DNA from: Mytilus edulis
Taxonomy: Eukaryota; Mollusca; Bivalvia; Mytilida; Mytilidae
NCBI RefSeq assembly: GCF_963676685.1
Contig: NC_092346.1
Coordinates: 31,943,133 to 32,007,132 of the forward strand
Direction: 5' to 3'
Length of the DNA: 64,000 nt
Both the position numbers and the translations under genes were made by a program. The stretch's first letter is position 1, and each line of letters opens with the position of its first letter. Of this stretch, positions 1-10,797 are shown one piece after another. The notes under the pieces are model-generated. The model saw nothing but the letters and a program-made list of their open reading frames with translations. It was not told where the DNA came from and did not search any database.

Positions 1-443
1 AGCTATGAAAAATCAAGAGAGAACATTTTCCCGCCAAAATTCCAATGGCTAATATCTCAAAAACGAACACATTGACCCCTATACTTTATTTGCTTAGTTT
101 ATTCCTCAGTTTATTCCCTATCAATACATACTAGTTTTATGAAAAGTTATTTATTTTGAAACTGAGCAGCAAACATCCTTAAGGTAATTTTTATTATGAT
201 CTTTGGCTTTAGTTGGGATCCATGGTATGCTTGAAAAGAAATTTTTCGATTAAAAAGGAAAAGATATAGTGCTATGATGCAAAAGACTTTCTTGACTGAT
301 ATAGTTTAACACAAGATATTGGTCTAATCAGTTCTTGTAAGGTCACTCGTAAGCTGTAAGTCCAGTTGTTATATGCATATGACATGAATATTGTTTGCCT
401 TATACTATTTCACACATTTCTTTTTCATTAAAGTTTGAAAGTT
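1..443. other. Sequence downstream of the TRIM-like gene
   Basis: AT-rich DNA with no coding signal that I can support. It lies 3' of the minus-strand TRIM-like gene, so part of it is probably that gene's 3' UTR. Several TTTATT hexamers (reverse complement of AATAAA) between about 85 and 155 are possible polyadenylation signals. No choice between them can be made from sequence. Confidence 0.4.
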
Positions 444-2132
444 TTAGAATCCTTCAATGTTTATTTCATATAACTTTGCTTCCTTAGTTTGACTACTTGC
501 AGCCCTAGTGCTTCCTATATAAAGTTGTCCAGTTGTGTTGACGGCAAGAGAATATGGAAACTCTATTCCTATATCCTTGGTATTGAAATATGAAATCAAA
601 TGTCCATTGTCATTGAGGATGTGTAAGATGGCAGTATCGAGATCCATCACAACAACATTGTCACTTGGTGTTGTCACAATGTGTACTGGTTTGAATGGTT
701 CACTCTTATTGATGATTGGATGGCCTGTATACTGGTTTATTATATGTCCTCCTTGTCCTAAGATCACTACTTTACCACGGGAATCATCTGAGATCTCATC
801 CACTACATGTATATTTCCAGTACTGGTACTGGTTATACGCCAAGTGTAGGTAAACAAAGGTTGATTATGTTCATCATGTTCATACACAGTTTCCTTGTCT
901 CCTTTCTTGTTCATAATGATTACAGCACTTCTTTTTAGTTCACTATTATAAGCTCCTACTATGAGTTTATTGTCACTGATAATATGAATAGCATTGGGAA
1001 ATAAAGGTGATACATCATAAACAGAATCAGTAAGTTCACCAGTACTGCTAATGTGTTGTAACCTTGCTTCCCCAAAAACACACAGAAGGAGTTGATTAGA
1101 TGGAGTAACTGCCATTTCACACACATCAATATTAAATTCAGACATCACCTTCAGATTGGTTCCTTCAGGTTTAACTCTCTGTAACATTCCACAACCACCT
1201 GAACTTAACCAAATTGACTGATCAAGCCATGGACTTACATAGAATATTGCATCAAGTGTAGTCTGGTACTCATTATTGATGACCAGGGAGATGTTTATAT
1301 CTGCTGACAAGTTTCCATCATCTTGTAGCGATCCAATGTGAGATTGGTTCAAATTTCCTGGAACAAATTTTGGTGAAGAAGCATAGCTAGGCCTGGTTCG
1401 TGGTTCTTGAGTTTCAGTGAATTTCTCCATCTTCTTGACCTCTTTGAAAAAGTCCGAGGCATTGGAAAGGTCAATACAGTCTTGGAATTCATTGATTTTG
1501 CCCACATTCTGTTTTGTGAATAATGATATAGCGTTCAAATCAGATTTGACTGTTGATAAAACAGTTTCATGATTATGTTCCAATTTAATTTTGAGTTCTT
1601 TAAAATATTGTTCCACTTGCTCTTTTATGGTTTCCTCATGACTTTGAATATTTCTTTTTTCCTTGTTATACTTTATATTTTCAGCGGACACTAGGTTATT
1701 GAGCTGGTCTTTCTTTGCATTGGTTGTATAATTACTCTTCTGCATTTTACTTTGTCCTTTTTTTAATATTTCTACTTTGATGTTGTATGCATCACTAATT
1801 TCGATTAAATCATGCTTCTTATGAATTTTAGCAACACAGGTTGGACACACAAGGATTTCACATGTATTACAGTAAAGACATGATGATTGTCCAGCATGTT
1901 CCTCACATTTAATATTGGTAAAATCCAGTTCTTCAGTATGCAGTCCAATCTCTTCTCTACTGATGATCTTATGATCAAGTGCATTTTTAAATTGGGAATG
2001 TACCTTGTCCTTGCAATGACCACACATCAAAATACAGCAGTCCATGCATTTCCACTGAATTGGTCTATCTGTTTCACATAATTTACAGTTAACAGGGACT
2101 TGACCTCCTCCAAATGGCTGAGAGGAAGCCAT
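444..2132 (-). CDS. RING-less B-box/TRIM-like protein (562 aa, intronless)
   Basis: The protein starts MASSQPFGGG and runs 562 residues without an intron. It has no RING finger. B-box 1 uses C16, C19, C29, C32, C37, C40, H45 and H54. B-box 2 uses C76, H79, C88, C91, C96, C99, H104 and H107. A Lys/Glu-rich helical stretch at about residues 115-240 is a likely coiled coil, and the remaining ~280 residues look beta-rich, like the propeller/NHL-type C-termini of bivalve TRIM56/TRIM71-like proteins. Two B-boxes plus coiled coil is the TRIM core, used for oligomerisation and substrate or RNA binding. Without the RING, ubiquitin-ligase activity of its own is not expected. Bivalves carry very many such genes, often intronless and often implicated in innate immunity (family knowledge). 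The start is the first Met before the zinc ligands. It lies opposite to all other genes in the window. Specific orthology is not claimed. Confidence 0.88.
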   Translation of the reverse strand: MASSQPFGGGQVPVNCKLCETDRPIQWKCMDCCILMCGHCKDKVHSQFKNALDHKIISREEIGLHTEELDFTNIKCEEHAGQSSCLYCNTCEILVCPTCVAKIHKKHDLIEISDAYNIKVEILKKGQSKMQKSNYTTNAKKDQLNNLVSAENIKYNKEKRNIQSHEETIKEQVEQYFKELKIKLEHNHETVLSTVKSDLNAISLFTKQNVGKINEFQDCIDLSNASDFFKEVKKMEKFTETQEPRTRPSYASSPKFVPGNLNQSHIGSLQDDGNLSADINISLVINNEYQTTLDAIFYVSPWLDQSIWLSSGGCGMLQRVKPEGTNLKVMSEFNIDVCEMAVTPSNQLLLCVFGEARLQHISSTGELTDSVYDVSPLFPNAIHIISDNKLIVGAYNSELKRSAVIIMNKKGDKETVYEHDEHNQPLFTYTWRITSTSTGNIHVVDEISDDSRGKVVILGQGGHIINQYTGHPIINKSEPFKPVHIVTTPSDNVVVMDLDTAILHILNDNGHLISYFNTKDIGIEFPYSLAVNTTGQLYIGSTRAASSQTKEAKLYEINIEGF

Positions 2133-2357
2133 ATTTGTCAGGTGTGTCCCAGGTATTTCTCTTCCTTGTTTGATCTATTTTTAAGTTGTTATGATCAATA
2201 AGTTAAATACCCTTGTACTTAGTGAATATACTGAAACATGATAACAGTGAACAAATAATTTATCGCTTGTGTAAATTTAAATACCATGATTGAGAAGACC
2301 ATACATATTATATTTCACATGCCTACAATAATTTACAACTAATTAGGTTACCTTAAC
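2133..2357. other. Upstream region of the TRIM-like gene
   Basis: AT-rich sequence that should hold the promoter and 5' leader of the minus-strand gene. I see no convincing TATA box or other defined element. It ends at the target duplication ACCTTAAC (2350-2357) of the adjacent transposon. Confidence 0.3.
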
Positions 2358-3212
2358 CTCGGGGGGGGCCACTTCAAACTTTTTTTGGTAGGGGTGAGCA
2401 GCTGAGGCGTCAAGTACCCCACCCTTTTCATATATTTTGTTAATCAAAAATATATACTTTGTCATATATTAATTAACAAAAAACAGACCTATAGATATAT
2501 TTCAATATTTTCACTGCTCATCATCACGTTCTTGTTAAGAAGCAAAATAGTCGCAATAAAATCACCTTCTTTTCCAATAAATTCGTCATATCTTAAAAAC
2601 ACTTTTTTCTTATTGCCCATTTTATATCTTTCATTATGAAGACATTTCAATTCCAAAATACAATACATATAAAAGACGTTTAGTCAGATCATAGATGGTA
2701 TTATGTCTATGGTCAGATAAATGTAATATCACCCCAGAGTGTAACACCTTCACTGATTTTAACATGTTTAAATATTAATTAAAAATTGATAAAAAGTTTC
2801 ATTGCCGTTCCCTCGTAAAGGACGCTGTCACAATAGAATTTCTTTAAATAATTTGTTATCATGTTTTATGTATACAAACCCTTGAATGATAATTAGGTGC
2901 AAATGTCAAAATAGTATCTATCACTGGCATCAGTGGAAATACCACATCAGAGTAAATAGAGTTTAATTGGTTTGACAAATAACTGATGCATTTACGACTT
3001 TGGTGTAACCGCATCAAGAATAAATACAGACATCTGATTAGTTTCAGATACTTATGATATAATCAAGCAAGTGATAATATCAACCTATTGATATATTTCA
3101 TCTGAATTTCTCACCCTTTTCATATATCATAGAGCATGAAAAAGTGACCTTTTCCAGCGGCTCATCCCTACCACTAATTATATAGCAAGTGGCCCCCCCC
3201 CCCCCCCCCGAG
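2358..3212. mobile_element. Non-autonomous hAT-like element with poly-G/poly-C ends
   Basis: The element begins CTCGGGGGGGGCCACTT and ends with the inverted counterpart AAGTGG, a long C run, then GAG. It is flanked on both sides by the perfect 8-bp direct repeat ACCTTAAC (2350-2357 and 3213-3220), the duplication length made by hAT transposases. Subterminal inverted similarity continues inward (GGTAGGGGTGAGC near 2390 against GCTCATCCCTACC near 3160). It is 855 bp, AT-rich inside, with no transposase coding. The G run on the left is 8 long, while the C run on the right is about 17, so the ends have diverged by slippage. Confidence 0.8.
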
Positions 3213-3384
3213 ACCTTAACTGACTGTCCCTAAGATTATCTACTTATTTTTTAGTCTGTTTGACTGTTAGGCTTTCTGTTTATCAATGCATCCATCCATT
3301 CCAAATCAAGTTCAAAAATTATGTGAACTTTAAAAAAATTTATGCTAAATAATAGTTTTCACCCATATATTACAGATCACTGAT

Positions 3385-3560
3385 CAGGTTAAAGTTTTGT
3401 TTAGGGTAGTTTCCAATAAAGTTGTAGTCATGTCAACTTGAAACTTAAAAAATCAACATAAAATAAATTAGGGTTTTGAACCAGATTTCACGGTTTACTG
3501 AATATGGAAATGTGATAGTATGAGCGGGGCAATGAGACAGATGGACACATATTCTTGTTT
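3385..3560 (+). repeat. Degenerate copy of the TATGCCCC-type dispersed repeat
   Basis: It shares the core of the element at 4019-4303: the CAGGTTAAAGTTTT start, the AGTCATGTCAACTTGAAACTT middle and the GGACACATATTCTTGTTT end. The 5' head with TATGCCCC is missing. It is non-coding. Confidence 0.55.
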
Positions 3561-3897
3561 AGACTACTTTCTTTTCTGTCCATTTTGGTTTGATCTGCCC
3601 TTCAATGTTTGAATTAGGTTTTAGACTTTAAAATTGTTTGGCTTCCAACAGTACTGAAGAGACTCTTTTACAAGTTGCAATCAAAATTTGAACCATTAAT
3701 GCTATTATGGTTGAAGATGCTAACAGAGCATTATAATTTTAGTGATATCAATGTCAAGTCATCATAAAGGACATTTACCATTTGCAATAAATATTGATAT
3801 GACATAAGTCATGTGACTTACAATGGGTCTCAGTCAATATTTTGAATAGAAATATATGTTGTTGCATTTGTATAAGTCATGCAGAAAAGTCATATTT

Positions 3898-4534
3898 ACA
3901 ACTAATTATATTTAAACATTACTGTTATAAATTGTGTTAAATATGAGAAATTCTTTTTTACATTTTTAATTTGATTCTAAGCATGAAATCAGTAGCATAT
4001 ATAAGACCATTGTATAATTTTTATGCCCCACTAAAGGGCAGTATGTTTTTCGGTCTGTGCATCCGTTCGTCCGTACGTTCGTTCCTCCGTTCATCCATTC
4101 GTTCGTTCATCTGTCTGCTTCAGGTTAAAGTTTTTCATTAATGTAGATTTTGATGACGTTGAAGTCCAGTCATGTTCCCCATGATATGATCTTTTTAATT
4201 TTTATGCTTTATTAGAGTTTTGACCCCAATTTCACGGTCCACTGAACATAGAAAATGATAGTGTGGGTGTGGCATCCGTGTACTATGGACACATTCTTGT
4301 TTGTCATATTTTCACCACTGTCTTATTTTTAGGCAGATAATCACTAAATTGCAAAATGTGCATCTGGTTAAGTAAAAAATGTACTGTTAATGTTATTACC
4401 AATTAAGATACAACTAATTCTATTTAACCAGTACTGTTATCAATTGTGTTAAACATGAGAAATTCTTTTTTACATTTTCAATTTGATTTCTTAGCATGAA
4501 ATCAGTAGCATATATAAGACCATTATATAATTTT
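3898..4534 (+). repeat. About 122-bp direct duplication flanking a dispersed repeat
   Basis: Positions 3898-4020 and 4410-4534 are near-identical; both contain AGCATGAAATCAGTAGCATA. Between them lies a TATGCCCC-type repeat. The arrangement looks like a local segmental duplication spanning the insertion, because the repeated flanks are too long and too divergent for a target-site duplication. The right copy lies immediately before the GCN2-like exon at 4578. Confidence 0.65.
4019..4303 (+). repeat. TATGCCCC-type dispersed repeat
   Basis: It starts TTTTTATGCCCCACTAAAGG, has a CGTTCGTCCGTACGTTCGTT-like simple stretch, and ends TATGGACACATTCTTGTTT. The same head and tail recur at 33312-33639, and a headless copy is at 3385-3560. 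It has no open frame. It is probably a short non-autonomous element of a family common in mussels (inference). Confidence 0.65.
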
Positions 4535-4577
4535 GTTCTATATCTTATAATTGTTTTTATTTATATTTTCCAAACAG

Positions 4578-4676
4578 ATTTTAATGGACTACTCTGGAGG
4601 TCTCAACATACATATAACAGAATCACGTCCACTATCTGTAGATATCATCAAGGCTTACACAGAGGAAATAAATTTT
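4578..4676 (+). CDS. EIF2AK4: GCN2 pseudokinase exon (hinge region), tentative
   Basis: The segment follows an acceptor (TTCCAAACAG) and reads ILMDYSGGLNIHIT...LSVDIIKAYTEEINF, ending before a GTATGG donor. The pattern of hydrophobic hinge, Gly, Leu, His and then a helix with YT resembles the GCN2 pseudokinase just after its hinge. The next GCN2 stretch, the helix ending in a Leu-His-Ser motif plus the degenerate catalytic loop, should precede the exon at 9919 and was not found. Exon limits are inferred from splice-like dinucleotides. Confidence 0.5.
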
Positions 4677-4762
4677 GTATGGATTAGAATATTTACACAA
4701 AAAAGATGTGGTACATAAGTACCTAAGGGTAGGTAACTGAAGTTCAAATTATATTCAAAGTG

Positions 4763-5517
4763 TATGCTTATTAAGAAGGGATATAATTACGATACTGTTG
4801 TCAAGTCATTAAAGATTGCATATTTTGGCGTTAATATTGAGTCACTGATAAGGTCTTTGCATCGGAACTAAACACATTTATTCTAAAAACAGTTGTTGGC
4901 ATGACACGGGTTATGTTCTTTTCATATATGTTATGATGGTATGATACTAAACCCCTAACGGGAAGGATTGTGCCTGATGTTCATATGATGAAATCATAAT
5001 CTTTCAGTCAGTTTAATTGAAGTCTGGAGCTGGCATGTCAGTTAACTGCTAGTAGTCTGTTGTTATTTATGTATTATTGTCATTTTGTTTATTTTCTTTG
5101 GTTACATCTTCTGACATCAGACTCGGATTTCTCTTGAACTGAATTTTAATGTGCGTATTGTTATGCGTTTACTTTACTACATTGGTTAGAGGTATAGGGG
5201 GAGGGTTGAGATCTCACAAACATGTTTAACCCCGCCGCATTTTTGCGCCTGTCCCAAGTCAGGAGCCTCTGGCCTTTGTTAGTCTTGTATTATTTTAATT
5301 TTAGTTTCTTGTGTACAATTTGGAAATTAGTATGGCGTTCATTATCACTGGACTAGTATATATTTGTTTAGGGGCCAGCTGAAGGACGCCTCCGGGTGCG
5401 GGAATTTCTCGCTACATTGAAGACCTGTTGGTGACCCTCTGCTGTTGTTTTTTATTTGGGCGGGTTGTTGTCTCTTTGACACATTTCCCATTTCCATTCT
5501 CAATTTTATTGTTCAAT
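4763..5517 (+). mobile_element. 3' part of a retroelement family, plus-strand copy
   Basis: This 755-bp stretch is the reverse complement, with substitutions, of 17924-18640. It contains the family hallmarks GTTTAACCCCGCCGC, CCCAAGTCAGGAGCC and GGGTTGTTGTCTCTTTGACA, and ends CTCAATTTTATT. It corresponds to the tail of the longer copy at 17924-19078, which retains a coding remnant. It sits in the GCN2 intron. Confidence 0.7.
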
Positions 5518-5609
5518 TAAATATGTATAATTAGGATGGGGATTAATTATTGTCTATGAGACAGCAATCCACCTACACAATAGACAACAAAAGCAACATC
5601 TTCAACATT

Positions 5610-6985
5610 TGACTTGTGATTTTTGTCGAGCCTTCGACTTTAGTTAAAAAAGCGAGACATAGCAATCCTACATTCTGTCGTTGTCGTCGGCTGGGGCGGC
5701 GGTGTCAGCGTCCACAAATATTCACTCTGTTGTTAAAGTTTTTGAAATTTTAATATCTTTCTTAAACTATCCTGGATTTCTACCAAACTGGGACAGAAGC
5801 TTGTTTATGATCATAAGATAGTATCTAGAAGTAAATTTCGTAAAAATAAAATTCCTGTTATTCCTTATTTTACTTGTAAATGGACTTAGTTTTTCTGTTG
5901 GGAAACATAACATTCACTCTGTGGTTAAAGTTTTTAAAATTTTAATAACTTTCTTAAACTATCCTGGATTTGTACCAAACTTGGACAGAAGCTTGTTTAT
6001 GATCATAAGAAAGTATCCAGAAGTAAATTTTTTTTTAAAAATCTGTTTTTGTTGAGCCTGCGACTTTTGTCGCAGAAAGGTCGACATAGGGATAGTGATC
6101 CGGCGGCAGCGGCGTTAGCTAACTTCTTAAAAGCTTTATATTTTAGAAAGTGGAAGACCTGGATGCTTCATACTTTGTATATAATAATATAATAATACTT
6201 TATTCCAAAAGCAAGTACAGCTTATAGGATATACATTCATTTTTTGACAAATTAATTATACATGCACCATATTAAATAAACAGACATATAATAATCAAAT
6301 GTTAACTACATTGAGATACATTAAATTACTTGTATACAATACAATTTCAAGTATAACGCAGAGTATGAAATTCATAAAATTAATAAAAGTTAGCAGCGTA
6401 GTTTCTCCGCTAATTTTAAGTATTTACCAAGATTGTTCAGTTCTTTAATATTCTGTACAGATAACAATTGTATCAATTTATAAGTAGAGGGGTGTCTCCA
6501 ATAATATTGTAATAATATAATAATAATATAGATGCCTCATGTTACAAAATTTCCGTCAGTCACATGTCAAATGTCCTTGACCTCATTTTCATGGTTCAGT
6601 GGTCAAGGTTTAGTTTTCTTGGTTAATGTTTTAATAACTTTCTTAAACTGTCCTGGATTTGTACCAAACTTGGACGGAAGCTTGTTTATGACCATAAGAT
6701 AGTATCCAGAAGTAAATTTGTTAAAAACAAAATTCCATTTTTTCAGTATTTTACTTATAAATGGACTTAGTTTTTCTTCCAGTTAACATTACAAAAGGTC
6801 TGCAGTTAAAGTTTTTAAAACATTTATGAGATGCATAAACTATCCTGGATTTTTACCAAACTTGGACAGAAGCTTCTCACAATCAAAAGATAGTATTGAG
6901 AGGAATATTTTTATTGATTTTTTTCCTCATTTTTGTTGAGCCTGCCATTAACAGCAAAAGTAGCAAGACACTGGGTTCTGCGGAA
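5610..6985 (+). repeat. Composite dispersed repeat with internal direct repeats
   Basis: The block is built from at least three direct copies of a ~180-bp module containing CTTTCTTAAACT(A/G)TCCTGGATT and ACCAAACTTGGACAGAAGC (near 5760, 5950, 6640, with a weaker copy near 6840). It is bordered by GTTGAGCCTGCGACTTTTGTCG-type sequence at 6050 and 6935. An unrelated AT-rich insert (about 6180-6530) interrupts it. There is no coding capacity. Confidence 0.6.
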
Positions 6986-8301
6986 CCCTTACAAATTTTG
7001 AGGTTGAAGTATTTTTTTTTTATCTGGATCAATATATATAATTAAATCATACAGAGATAAAACATACAATTTAAATCAATTAAGATGCAAACAATATAAT
7101 TAAAGCTGTATGTAACAAAGAATGCTTGCTAATCCTGCAAGCAAGCTCAAAGTAAACTATCAGCTGATAAAGAAAGCATACCTTCTTCATACCTCTGCAA
7201 TTGCAAAAAAACATGATCTTGTGCAATACCTTAAATTTGTATCAAAATCAATCTGAGAAAATTTAAATGAAATTGATACTTAAAAAAAAGACAGTGATTT
7301 TACAGAAATCTTATGTAAATAATTCTACTTGAAATAGATTAGTGATAAGCTAGAAAACAGCCTATCTTGGTAAATCAAATTTTATCCAGGAAACTAATTT
7401 AATTTTAATGTCATCAAAATGAGTATATTTATATTATTTCCTGAAACTTGAGTTGCAGGTGAAAATTTCGGTTAGTAATCACTTTCATCTTGGCAATATT
7501 TAAGATCATAAAGAAAGTTTTTATCTAAAGATTGATTATAAGACAGATTTTTTAACAAACTGTTTGATAAGAATTACTAGTTTACACATCTGATAAATGC
7601 TGATGATAAGTGACCACAACACAAGTACATGTGAACTCGTGCTGACCCAACATGATCATTGACCAATAAGAAAGAGGTAATCCAATTATGCACTGGTCAT
7701 AAGTAAAATTTTCTCTGCACATGAAACATGTTATTAATTTCAACAATTTTTTGTTTAAATAAGTAGAACAACTCTGACCCTTTGACCAGAATAGAGACAT
7801 CATTAATTTACAGTGTAAATATCTTGCTCTTTATTAAAGTCTTAGTAATAAACAATTAAAACAGAACTATCTTCTTTGCTGTCTTAAATAAATTTATTCG
7901 GCTTAATTTCAATTAGCAAATAAAATTGGTTAAAAGACAGATGTCAGCTAGATTTCTTGCGGCTGGTCTGTTCACTTTCAATTTTATGTACCTACCTAAT
8001 TTTGTATGTATTAAAATAATTTAGAGTAATTTCTCGCAATTTGATTGGCTGATATTGTCCTAATAAATTTCAGTACAATTTTTTATCACATCAATTGGAA
8101 TTATCTCCCTTATTTATTACGTCAATTGAAATTATCTCCCTTATACCATTGACCTAATAAAAAAAAATTGATTTGCCTTAATCATAATATTTTTAATTTT
8201 TCACAGTTTTAGATTAAATATCTAAAATATATTTGTTGGTATTGTCCTAAAATTTAATTTGAATATAATAATATGTAATATAACAAAATCAGGATAAATT
8301 C
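6986..8301. other. AT-rich intronic stretch, no gene seen
   Basis: No exon with GCN2 similarity was found here, although one is expected between 4676 and 9919. The motif ATTGTCCTAATA and close variants recur near 8055, 8150 and 8230. They anticipate the arms of the hairpin that follows, so this part may belong to the same element. Confidence 0.4.
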
Positions 8302-8439
8302 GTTACACAGTGTTCAATTGTCCTAATACAGAATTTATCGGGTCAATAAAATTCATATCAGGTTTGGCTTCCCCTCACCCGATATGAATTTTATTGACCC
8401 GATAAATTCTCGTATTAGGACAATTGCACACTGTGTAAC
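8302..8439. repeat. Long, nearly perfect hairpin (58-bp arms, 21-nt loop)
   Basis: The left arm (8302-8359) starts GTTACACAGTGT and ends AAAATTCATATC. The right arm (8381-8439) is its reverse complement with only a few changes. The loop is 8360-8380. It could be a miniature foldback transposon or a recent inverted duplication. If transcribed it would make a long stable stem. Confidence 0.85.
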
Positions 8440-8495
8440 TAATAATATTGCTTTTGTTAATTTTCCTTCTCTCCATCACTGCATCAGTCTATCTG

Positions 8496-9755
8496 TTTTT
8501 ATAGGACCGCAAAAATTGAAAATTTTTTGGTCGTATATTGGTATGACGTTGGCGTCGTATTTGTCGTCTGAAGACATTCGGTTTTCGCACTTTAACTTTA
8601 GTATAAGTAAATAGAAATCTATGAAATTTAAACACAAGGTTTATGACCATAAAAGGAAGGTTGGGATTGATTTTAGGAGTTTTGGTCCCAACAGTTTAGG
8701 AATTAGGGGCCAAAGAGGGCCCAAATAAGCATTTTTCTTGGTTTTCACACAATAACTTTAGTATAAGTAAACAGAAGTCTATGAAATTTTAACATAAGGT
8801 TTATGACCACAAAAGGAAGGTTGGGATTGATTTTGGGAGTTTTGGTCCTAACAGTTTAGGAATAAGAGGCCAAAAAAAAGGTCCCAAATTAGCATTTGTC
8901 TTGGTTTTTGCACAATAACTTTAGTATAAGTAAATAGAAATATATGAAATTTTAACACATGGTTTATGACCACAAAAGGAAGGTTGGGATTGATTTTGGG
9001 AGTTTTGGTCCCAACAGTTTAGGAATTAGGGGCCAAAAGGGGCCAACTAAACTTTGTTTGATTTCATAAAAAAATGAATCATTGGGGTTCTTTGATACGC
9101 CAAATCTAACCGTGTATTTAGATTCTGAATTTTTTGTCCCCTTTTCAAATTGTTTGACATTAAGGTCCAAAGGGTCCAAAATTAAACTTAGTTTGATTTT
9201 AACAAAAATTGAATTCTTGGGGTTCTTTGATATGCTGAATCTAAACATGTACTTTGATTTTTGATTTAATATGGGCCCAGTTTTCAAGTTGGTCCAAATC
9301 GGGGTCCAAAATTAAACTTTTGTTTGATTTCAACAAAAATTAAATATATGTGGTTCTTCAATATGCTGAATCTAACCATGTATTTAGATTTTTAATATTT
9401 GGGCCCCGTTATCAAATTGGACCACATTGAGGTATAAAGGGTCTAAAATTGAACATTATTTAAATTCTTGGGGTTCTATGATATGCTGAATCTAACCATG
9501 TATTTAGATTTTAGATATTGGACCATAATAGGTAAATGTGCAATTTAAAATTTTTAAGTTTTTAAGTTTAAGTTCTTAGACCACATTCATTCTGTGTCAT
9601 AAACCTATGTTGTGTCAACTATTTAATCACAATCCAAATTCAGAGCTGTATCAAGCTTAAATGTTGTGTCCATACTTGCCCCAACTGTTCAGGGTTCGAC
9701 CTGTGGTCGTATAAAGCTGCCCCCTGCGGTCGTATAAAGCAGTGCCCTGCGGAGG
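8496..9755. mobile_element. Repeat B, copy 1 (TATACGACCGCA-ended element)
   Basis: It starts near TTTTTATAGGACCGCAAAA and ends near TGCGGTCGTATAAAG...CCTGCGGAGG, so short inverted motifs (ATACGACCGCA / TGCGGTCGTAT) mark the ends. The interior has ~150-bp direct repeats containing AAAAGGAAGGTTGGGATTGA and ~110-bp repeats containing GGGGTTCTTTGATATGC. Two other copies lie at 10932-12777 and 20649-22470. A 107-codon minus-strand open frame inside is a by-product of the internal repeats. Confidence 0.75.
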
Positions 9756-9918
9756 ATTATGTCATACATTAACTAGATAAAACCTTAATCAAATTTCAAG
9801 ATATTTGAGTGAATATTTGAATTTGTAGAGGAAAAAATCCTCTGTAATCAAGGTAATTGCACCAATAACTTTCCTGTAGTTTTCTTTTAAAATTATTACA
9901 CTCATTTATATATTGTAG

Positions 9919-9983
9919 GCTTCCAGTATTGTTATTGATAAGAATGGCAGAATAAGGATTGGTGATTATAGTATAGATAAGAC
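9919..9983 (+). CDS. EIF2AK4: GCN2 pseudokinase exon (degenerate DFG region)
   Basis: The 65-bp exon lies between a TATTGTAG acceptor and a GTAAGTG donor. It reads ASSIVIDKNGRIRIGDYSIDK plus two bases. The GDYSI segment occupies the position of the DFG motif and is degenerate as in GCN2 pseudokinase domains. The phase (2 left-over bases) joins correctly to the exon at 10547. Confidence 0.85.
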
Positions 9984-10072
9984 GTAAGTGTTTATCTGAT
10001 AGTAGATATACATAATTCAGACATTGTTGCATGATTAAAGTAAGGTGTGGGTTATTACTTGATATAAATAAG

Positions 10073-10235
10073 AAGATGTGGTATGAGTGTCAATGATAGA
10101 ACTCTCTTTCCAAGTCAAAATGTATAAAAAGTTAAAGTAAGACCTTCATCAGAATTATTTTATATGGCATATTTCTATGCCCTTTCCACTGAACAGCAAG
10201 CTATAAAGAGCCCCAAAATATCAAGTGTAAAACAA
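10073..10235 (+). repeat. Diverged fragment of the GAAGATGTGGTATGA repeat family
   Basis: It begins AGAAGATGTGGTATGAGTG and includes AACAGCAAGCTATAAAGAGCCCC and GTAAAACAATTCAAAC. These are the markers of the dispersed family that has better copies at 42927 and 55661. Confidence 0.5.
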
Positions 10236-10546
10236 TTCAAACAGGAACATTTTTAAAGCAGATTTGTTATCAAAAATGGCCAATATGGCTGCTTATCTGA
10301 ATTTTTAAACATGTGTGAAGCACAGTTGAATTTCTCTAAACCTAAAATTGTATGATTCAAATTCTGATTTTAAAATTTATTGAGAAAAAAATATAAAATG
10401 AGCTTAAATAAAAGTGCATATTGTGTACTAATTTCTTTAAGTAGTTATGTGCAATTACCTCAGTTTTAAACCTGAAACCACAAAGTTGAAGTATACACAA
10501 CAAAATTTGTTACAAATTTTTCACTTTATCCGTTCCTGTTTTTCAG

Positions 10547-10658
10547 GCTATCAGATCTATACTATGCTGTGGAGTCCTCCCGACCTGGTGTCCACTTTAC
10601 AGGAGAGAGAGAACTGATACCAGTTAGAGGAGGAAAGAAAGGAGACGTGTATCAATTG
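10547..10658 (+). CDS. EIF2AK4: GCN2 pseudokinase exon with GGKKGDVY
   Basis: The 112-bp exon lies between a TTTTTCAG acceptor and a GTAAGC donor. It reads LSDLYYAVESSRPGVHFTGE...PVRGGKKGDVYQL. GKKGDV is a conserved landmark of the GCN2 pseudokinase C-lobe. It ends in phase 0, whereas the next recognisable exon (19220) needs two preceding bases of its codon, so at least one exon is missing between them. Confidence 0.88.
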
Positions 10659-10797
10659 GTAAGCATCTTGATTTGAAATAAAAAGGGCCACTATTATGAT
10701 TTATTTTTTTATTTATACTTTTTTATGAAAACATGAATAATTGATATGGGTTTGTATGCCCTTTTGGTTTGTACTTTGTAACCCAATTACATCTGTA

